Source: Myxococcaceae bacterium (GTDB lineage Bacteria; Myxococcota; Myxococcia; Myxococcales; Myxococcaceae). From it: a DNA stretch of 45,265 nucleotides. Every line of letters starts with the position of its first letter. The stretch's first letter is position 1. Below, one piece after another: positions 38,288-45,265 of this stretch. The position numbers and the translations under genes are program-made. Where the stretch lies: contig RPRB01000020.1 in the NCBI GenBank assembly GCA_003818285.1, forward strand, positions 1-45,265, written 5' to 3'. The notes under the pieces are model-generated. The model was given only the letters and a program-made list of their open reading frames with translations, did no database searches and was not told where the DNA came from.

Positions 38288-38621
38288 CGGTTCGTCCGGT
38301 ATTGGCACCGTGTTTCACGCGCTCGCGCACGATGCGCGACGGGACATGCTCGGCCGGCTCGCGTCCGGCGAGCTCACGGTGGGCGAACTCGCCGAGCCGC
38401 TGGCGATGTCGCTCGCGGCAGCGTCCAAGCACGTGAAGGTCCTGGAAGGGGCGGGGCTGATACACCGCACCGTCGAAGGTCGCCGTCACGTTTGCCGGCT
38501 GGAGGCTGCCCCGCTCGCATCAGCCGCGGGCTGGCTGCGGTTCTACGAGCGCTTCTGGGGCGAGCGCCTGGACGCCCTCGAGACCCTTCTCCATCCCGGC
38601 CCGAAGAAGAAGAAGAGGTAG
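38280..38621 (+). CDS. ArsR-family winged-helix repressor
   Basis: 113 aa. The winged helix is ELTVGELAEPLAMSLAAASKHVKVLEGAGLI with wing HRTVEGRRHVCRLE. The subgroup controls SRPBCC/AHSA1 genes and lacks the metal cysteines of true arsenic sensors, so it is not an arsenic regulator. It probably represses itself through the twin operators. The ATG at 38280 is inside operator 2. Confidence 0.9.
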   Translation: MVDGSSGIGTVFHALAHDARRDMLGRLASGELTVGELAEPLAMSLAAASKHVKVLEGAGLIHRTVEGRRHVCRLEAAPLASAAGWLRFYERFWGERLDALETLLHPGPKKKKR

Positions 38622-38626
38622 AGCCC

Positions 38627-39121
38627 ATGACCCAGAAGACCAGGTTCCCCGCCGTTCGCTTGCAGCGCACCATCCCCGCTCCAGCTCACGCGGTGTACCG
38701 CGCATGGCTCGAACCCGACCTGGTTCGGCAGTGGATGGCACCGGGAAGTCTGGGGGTGGAGCGCGTCGACATCGACGAACGCGTGGGCGGTCGCTACAGC
38801 GTCTGGCAGACGGCCTCGGGCGCGAGCGCCGGCGGTTTCGAATGCGAGATCCTCGAGCTGGTCCCCGACGAGCGCATCGTCTTTCGGTGGGGCTTCGTGG
38901 GTCCCCGGAGAGCCGAAGGTCCGGTCTTCGATTCCCGATTGACCATCACGCTCCGCGAGGTCGATCGAGGGTCCACGCTGCTCACGCTCGTCCACGAGCG
39001 GCTCGATGAGCTTGCCCGGGCGATGCCGGATGTCGCCGACAAGGTGCAGCTGGGCTGGGAGCTGGTTCTCGAGAAGCTGGGCGCTTTGATCGCGCGGCCC
39101 GGCACGGAGCTGCATCCCTGA
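38627..39121 (+). CDS. AHSA1/SRPBCC-domain protein
   Basis: 164 aa. RTIPAPAHAVYRAWLEPDLV, GGRYSVWQTASG and IVFRWGFVGPRR are the AHSA1 fold features; RGSTLLTLVHERL and GWELVLEKLGALI close the cavity. It begins 5 bp after the ArsR stop, so it is in that operon. Members bind hydrophobic ligands; substrate unknown. Confidence 0.9.
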   Translation: MTQKTRFPAVRLQRTIPAPAHAVYRAWLEPDLVRQWMAPGSLGVERVDIDERVGGRYSVWQTASGASAGGFECEILELVPDERIVFRWGFVGPRRAEGPVFDSRLTITLREVDRGSTLLTLVHERLDELARAMPDVADKVQLGWELVLEKLGALIARPGTELHP

Positions 39122-39155
39122 GTGCCCGAGCGCGACCTCAAACGAAGGAGACCCG

Positions 39156-39356
39156 ATGCGCAAAGTCATCGCCTGCGAGTGGACGAGCCTCGATGGTGTC
39201 GTGCAGGCGCCGGTCTACCGGGACGAGGATCCATCCGGCGGCTTCAGGCACGGCGGGTGGCACGCGCGCTACTTCGATGCAGCTTCGATGAGGTGGGTGG
39301 TCGAGAACGTGACCCAGGCGGGGGGGTTCTTGCTCGGCCGCCGGACGTACGACACG
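39156..39356 (+). pseudogene. Dihydrofolate-reductase-like (RibD C-terminal) protein, N-terminal fragment
   Basis: Begins MRKVIACEWTSLDGVVQAPV and runs to GGFLLGRRTYD, the family N-terminal third. Right after the RRTY it meets an inverted piece (39357-39461). It follows the AHSA1 gene by 34 bp on the same strand, where such genes often sit, so it was probably part of the ArsR operon. Confidence 0.8.
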
Positions 39357-39461
39357 CAGGAGGACCGGATCAATCATCAACCGGAACTCGTCGACAAGGT
39401 CGTGAGCCATGAGTGCGTGGAGCAGCTCGGTGCTCCCGATGGTGAGGAGATCCCCGCCAGG
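39357..39461 (-). pseudogene. Inverted fragment of the dihydrofolate-reductase-like gene
   Basis: On the minus strand 35 codons read PGGDLLTIGSTELLHALM then AHDLVDEFRLMIDPVLL, the late segment of the same family. The orientation is opposite to the N-terminal piece beside it. The gene has been rearranged, with the central ~90 residues lost. Confidence 0.8.
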
Positions 39462-39469
39462 CGCGCCGG

Positions 39470-39750
39470 CCGGCATCAGTCCGCTGGCGTTCTTCGGAGC
39501 GTATTGCCTGCTGATAGGGGTCCTCATCCTCCGCTCAACGTTCCTGCCCGGTTTCCTGGGTCTGCTGATGATGTTTGGTGGGCTCGGGTGGCTGACGTTC
39601 CTGTCGCCGGCGCTCGCGGGCCATCTGAAGCCCTTCAATTTCATTCCGGGGATCATCGGCGAGCTCGTGCTCACCGTGTGGTTGCTCGTGAAGGGCGTGG
39701 ACGTCGAGCGCTGGCGGGCCCAGGCCAGCGGGCCGGGGCCTCACCGGTGA
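39470..39750 (+). pseudogene. C-terminal fragment of a DUF4386 membrane protein
   Basis: It reads ISPLAFFGAYCLLIGVLILR, then FLGLLMMFGGLGWLTFLSPA and FNFIPGIIGELVLTVWLLVK. These are the last transmembrane helices of the DUF4386 family. The N-terminal half is missing. An ATG at 39409 would only add antisense of the inverted fragment. Confidence 0.75.
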
Positions 39751-39789
39751 GTTCTCGATAGCCGCACTCACATCGAATAGCTTGCCCCA

Positions 39790-40466
39790 ATGGCTTCCTC
39801 AGATTCGCAGCATGCGACGCTGCTCCACGGTCTTGCGCTGGTGCATCGAGCCCTCCGACGGTGCCTGGAAACAATCATCCGGGTGTCGGCACAGCCCATT
39901 CCGGAAAGCGACCGCTTGGACTTCACCGAATTCACGGGGCGCTTCACGAAATTTCTCCATACCCATCACGACGGTGAGGAAGAGGTCATCTTTCCGGCGC
40001 TCCGGCAGCGGGTGAGCGGGCGGCCATGCCTGATCAGGTTGCGCACGTCGCAGAGTGGAAAGCGGACCACGAGAAACTGCTCCTTCGTCTTCGGGAGCTT
40101 GAAGCGGGGTGCGCTTCCTTTCGAGCCGGAAAACCTCAGGAGACCCTGGCGAAGGCCGCCGTGGACGTGCGGAGCATCCTTCTTCCCCACCTGGACGCGG
40201 AAGAGGCTGCCCTCAGCGAGCCAGTTCTTCAGAAGATGATGACCGGAGAGCAGGCAGCGGCAGTCTCTGAGGCAGCGTCGAAGCATGGCCAGCGCCACGG
40301 CGGCGCGACGGTGATGATGACCTACCTCCACGGGCTGACGGACGAAGAGCAGAGCCACTTTTCGACTCTGCCTTGGTTCGTGCGTCGGGTACTGATTCGA
40401 CGGATTTGGTCCCGCGGGTTTCGAGGCTGCTTGAAATACGCCCACAACCCCTCGATCGCGTTGTGA
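39790..40466 (+). pseudogene. Hemerythrin-type (HHE) protein, frameshifted
   Basis: The first reading frame gives HGLALVHRALRRCLETII and FLHTHHDGEEEVIFPALRQR, the first half of an HHE iron site. The sequence goes on one frame over (MPDQVAHVAEWKADHEKLLL; DVRSILLPHLDAEEAALSEP), giving the second set of iron ligands. The change lies near 40005-40022. A one-base loss or two-base gain would account for it. The two halves are needed for one four-helix bundle, so the gene is probably broken. Confidence 0.75.
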
Positions 40467-40718
40467 GCAGCGAAGCGGGCATGGGGGCTCACCGGTTGGG
40501 TCAGGCGGCAAACTGGAGAGGCCTCGAGTGACGCCGCCAGAAGCTGCGCCCGTTCGAGTGTGTCATCGACCGTAGGCCTTCAGCGGACTCGCGCCGCCCC
40601 CCGAACACCGGGTCTCAGCGCCGACGGGCGGCGTCGACCTCGACCAGGACGTAGCGTCCGGGAGGGAGCTGCTGGAGCGCCTCCGGCAGATGCTCCCCGT
40701 CCCAGGACCGAGTGATCC

Positions 40719-41930
40719 CTACCGCGCCCTGGTTCGCAGTGACCTCAAGCCTTCGCGAATGTCCTCCGACAGGGCCTGGGGCTGCTCCCAGGCGGCGAAG
40801 TGTCCGCCCTTGTCGCGCTTCCGGTAGTACGTGAGCTTGGGGTACGCCCGCTCGACCCAGCTCCGCGGGGCCTGGTAGAGCTCGTCTGGGAAGGCGCTCA
40901 CCGCGACCGGGATCGCGACGCCCTTCGGAACGAGGAAGGCGAGCTTGTTCTCCCAGTAGAGGCGAGCCGCGGAGATCGAGGTGTTGGTCAGCCAGTAGAG
41001 CGTGATGTTGTCGAGGACGTCGTCCCGGGTCAGGCCCTCGGACCGGCCGTCGAAGACGCGGGCGATGAGCTCGTAGCTCCGATCGTCGTGGTCGATCATG
41101 AAGGCCGCAAGGCCGACCGGTGAGTCGGCGAGTCCGGTCAACGTCTGCGGACGCGTCCCCATCATGATCGCGTAGCCCAGGTGCTTGCCGAACACGTTGA
41201 GCTGCTCCCACGCGTGTCGTTCATCCGCGGGGAGTCCGGCTGGCGGGGGCTCGCCGCCGAAGAGCGCCGCCTTGTAGACCTCCGCCGGGACCGCGCCGGG
41301 GAAGTTGGTGTGAATGCCGAGCAGCTCCGGGGCGGCCTGGGCACCCAGCATGTCCGTGACGATCGCGCCCCAGTCACCCCCTTGCGCCACGAACTGCGTG
41401 TATCCCAGGCGCTTCATGAGCACGGCCCAGGCACGTGCGATGCGCACCGGTTCCCAGCCAGTGCTGCCCGGCTTGCCCGAGAACCCGTGGCCGGGCATCG
41501 ACGGAACCACCAGGTCGAAGGCGTCCGAGGCGCTTGCCCCATGCGCCGTCGGATTGGTCAGCGGATCGATGATCTTCAGCTGCTCGGTGATCGAGCCTGG
41601 CCAGCCGTGGGTGACGATGAGCGGCAAGGCATTCTCGTGCTTCGAACGAACGTGGATGAAATGAATGTCGAGCCCATCGATCTCGGTGACGAAGTGCGGA
41701 AGGGCTTTCAGTTTGGCCTCGCACCGGCGCCAGTCGTACTCGGTGGCCCAGTAGTGCGCGAGCTTCTGGATCGTGGCCTGCTGCACGCCTTGCGAGAGAT
41801 CTGGGACCGTCTCCCGTTCGGGCCAGCGTGTCGCCTTGATCCGCCTGCGCAGCTCGGCGAGTTCCTCTTCCGGAAAAACAGGAACCTCGAACGGACGAAC
41901 GGCGGCCTCGTCACTGCTCACTGGAGTCAT
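40719..41930 (-). CDS. Epoxide hydrolase (EPHX1-like, EHN domain)
   Basis: 403 aa. The N-terminal EHN domain has FPEEELAELRRRIKATRWPE. The alpha/beta hydrolase core has VTHGWPGS, a nucleophile Asp in AQGGDWGAIVTDML, the lid Tyr pair region and a catalytic His in DKGGHFAAWEQPQ. It would open epoxides by a covalent ester intermediate. The ATG at 41930 starts MTPVSSDEAAV. It is monocistronic. In 40467-40718 downstream I see no convincing gene. Confidence 0.92.
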   Translation of the reverse strand: MTPVSSDEAAVRPFEVPVFPEEELAELRRRIKATRWPERETVPDLSQGVQQATIQKLAHYWATEYDWRRCEAKLKALPHFVTEIDGLDIHFIHVRSKHENALPLIVTHGWPGSITEQLKIIDPLTNPTAHGASASDAFDLVVPSMPGHGFSGKPGSTGWEPVRIARAWAVLMKRLGYTQFVAQGGDWGAIVTDMLGAQAAPELLGIHTNFPGAVPAEVYKAALFGGEPPPAGLPADERHAWEQLNVFGKHLGYAIMMGTRPQTLTGLADSPVGLAAFMIDHDDRSYELIARVFDGRSEGLTRDDVLDNITLYWLTNTSISAARLYWENKLAFLVPKGVAIPVAVSAFPDELYQAPRSWVERAYPKLTYYRKRDKGGHFAAWEQPQALSEDIREGLRSLRTRAR

Positions 41931-42026
41931 GGGGCTTGGACCTCCCTCGGAACCGAGAAGACCTGGTGAGTCGGTGCCGGCGTGGCGGTTACGCCCGGTC
42001 TGTTTCAGGCGCAAGACGGCTGGGTG

Positions 42027-42308
42027 TCACGGTTCGGTGTGTGACAGCGCAGTTCGGACGGCCCCAGCGGTGGCCCGGCATTGCGCCGGCTGGGGCTCGG
42101 GTGTTCGCCCGTCCCTCCGCACGGGCTCCAGCCGGCGCTCGGTGGCGGGCGTCTCGGTGAGCAGGGACGGGTCGAACCAGTGCTCGGTCCCGTTCGGGCT
42201 CACGACCCGGGCGCGGATCTCGGGCCGGGTGCTGGTCCACGGCCCATGTACTCGGATCGCCGCGTCTCCGTGCTGATCGAGAGCCATGCCTCGTGGCCAC
42301 CTGATCAC
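42027..42308 (-). CDS. Small protein of unknown function after LysR gene
   Basis: 93 aa from a GTG at 42308 that overlaps the LysR stop (GTGA). The sequence includes AAIRVHGPWTSTRPEIRARV and GTEHWFDPSLLTETP, then a Pro/Arg-rich tail. No family is recognised and no membrane segment is visible. The overlap with the LysR gene is the main support. Confidence 0.4.
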   Translation of the reverse strand: MIRWPRGMALDQHGDAAIRVHGPWTSTRPEIRARVVSPNGTEHWFDPSLLTETPATERRLEPVRRDGRTPEPQPAQCRATAGAVRTALSHTEP

Positions 42309-43213
42309 TTCACTCTCCGCACAGCCAGCTCCCTGGCCGCGTCGACGAAGAGCCGCAGCGGTCCCGAGCGCTGGGCTCGGGTGGGGAAGTAGAGGAAGAA
42401 GCCGGGCACGGTAGGCGCGTAAGCCTCGAGCACCACCTTCAGCCGCCCGGTGCGCAGATGCTCACGCACCTCCGGTTCGAAGGCGTACATGAGCCCGGCG
42501 CCTGATTCAGCCTGGGACACCATCACCTGGCTGTCGTTGGTGACCACGCCGCCGCGCACCGGTACCCGCCACGTCCTGCGGCCCCGTTCCAGCTCCCAGG
42601 CGTAGAGCGTCCCCGTGGACTGCGAGCGGAAGGTGATGCACTCGTGCCGCAAGAGGTCCTCGGGCTTCCTGGGCGTGCCGTGACGCTCGAGGTAGCTGGG
42701 GGCGCCCACCACGACGAAGCGGAAGGCGTCGGTGATGCGCACCTGCACCATGTCGCGCTCTATGGCCTCGGTCAGGCGCACGCCAGCGTCGTAACTCTCC
42801 GCGACGATGTCCACGAAGCGATCCTCGATGACGACCTCGACCTCTACCCGCGGGTGGCGCGCGCGAAAGGTTGGGAGCACCGGGGTGATGACGAAGGGCA
42901 CCGCCATCCGTGGGGCCGACAACCGCACCCGCCCCACCGCCTCGCCGGGTTGGACTGAAACGTTGGAGAGGGCTGCCAACGCTTGGCCCAGCCCAGGGCC
43001 TGCTTCCTCCAGGAGGCGCCTTCCCGCATCCGTCAGCGACACACTGCGGGTCGTGCGGTTCAGCAGCACGACCCGTAGCCGCTCCTCGAGCTGCCGCACT
43101 GCCTGGCTGACCGCCGCCCGGGAGACGCCTGAGTCCCGCGCCGCGCCGCTGAAACTGCGCATGCGCGCCACCGCCAGGAAGACTTGAAGCTGGGCCAGAG
43201 GAGTCGTCTTCAT
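42305..43213 (-). CDS. LysR-family transcriptional regulator
   Basis: 302 aa. The N-terminal HTH is LQVFLAVARMRSFSGAARDS, then SRAAVSQAVRQLEERLRVVL. The effector domain begins near residue 90 (VRLSAPRMAVPFVITPVLP). It faces away from the aldo/keto reductase genes at 43362, a layout that usually means LysR controls the divergent neighbour. Confidence 0.92.
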   Translation of the reverse strand: MKTTPLAQLQVFLAVARMRSFSGAARDSGVSRAAVSQAVRQLEERLRVVLLNRTTRSVSLTDAGRRLLEEAGPGLGQALAALSNVSVQPGEAVGRVRLSAPRMAVPFVITPVLPTFRARHPRVEVEVVIEDRFVDIVAESYDAGVRLTEAIERDMVQVRITDAFRFVVVGAPSYLERHGTPRKPEDLLRHECITFRSQSTGTLYAWELERGRRTWRVPVRGGVVTNDSQVMVSQAESGAGLMYAFEPEVREHLRTGRLKVVLEAYAPTVPGFFLYFPTRAQRSGPLRLFVDAARELAVRRVK

Positions 43214-44513
<1,300 letters not shown>

Positions 44514-44539
44514 GCGAAGCCAGAAGGAGTCACATCGTC

Positions 44540-45265
<726 letters not shown>

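Noticed and set aside
38280-38621. ArsR gene as an arsenic sensor linked to the arsenosugar operon
   Set aside because: It lacks the metal-binding cysteines, lies 18 kb away and pairs with AHSA1, so it belongs to the non-metal ArsR subgroup.
40615-40740. Minus-strand tail reading VTANQGAVGITRS...LPPGRYVLVEVD after the epoxide hydrolase
   Set aside because: It faintly resembles an antitoxin-type domain but has no start of its own; not strong enough to report as a gene.

Overview
The window is a GC-rich bacterial chromosome segment (estimated near 68-70% GC) with dense coding, GTG and TTG starts, many ATGA/GTGA stop-start overlaps, two ECF sigma systems and frequent lipoproteins. This fits a soil or sediment proteobacterium or myxobacterium-like lineage (Myxococcota is my best guess, by inference only). 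No rRNA, tRNA, CRISPR array or intact insertion sequence was seen.

Region 1 (1-9.3 kb). A minus-strand nitrite operon nirB-nirD-nirC (nirC runs off the left edge) has a sigma70-like promoter and palindromic TAGGACAAA-type boxes upstream. It is followed by a secreted protein of unknown function, an AraC regulator, and a minus-strand locus of a lipoprotein, an ECF sigma factor, a membrane anti-sigma candidate and a Spy/CnrX-like periplasmic sensor. Two tandem paralogous 35-37 aa membrane peptides lie at the end of that locus.

Region 2 (9.3-15.4 kb). A Tat-exported molybdenum hydroxylase pair (IorB/IorA-like) is followed by an ECF42-type sigma factor with DUF1801 and YCII (DGPF) partners. The sigma-proximal module is tandemly duplicated; the second copy keeps its YCII gene and promoter but has lost most of DUF1801. 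Both promoters carry TGTCGA-N17-CGTC, the motif I recall for ECF42.

Region 3 (15.5-20.1 kb). Six overlapping plus-strand genes form an arsenosugar-type operon: a CMD/peroxidase-like protein, radical SAM ArsS, a TIGR04282-type glycosyltransferase, a Cys-rich flavodoxin-fold reductase, a TIGR04283-type glycosyltransferase and, unexpectedly, a membrane fatty acid hydroxylase/sterol desaturase. The last gene suggests a route towards arsenic-containing lipids and is the strongest candidate for an undescribed system here.

Region 4 (20.1-34.4 kb). Mostly single genes: hicAB, a DUF1772 membrane protein, a lipoprotein, a DUF885 metallopeptidase, katG with a strong terminator, an SDR, an HExxH lipoprotein, a DinB-like protein, an alpha/beta hydrolase, a stand-alone Pnkp-like kinase facing rpoZ, a DEAD-box helicase, small Cys-rich proteins, DUF899 and YkgJ.

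Region 5 (34.4-45.3 kb). An accessory region rich in broken genes: a truncated FAD monooxygenase, a DUF1801 gene with an in-frame amber codon, a dihydrofolate-reductase-like gene split with one piece inverted, a DUF4386 tail and a frameshifted hemerythrin gene. Between them are intact genes: a BBE-type oxidase, mazEF, an ArsR-AHSA1 pair with twin operators, an epoxide hydrolase, a LysR regulator and two divergent tandem aldo/keto reductases, the last cut by the right edge.
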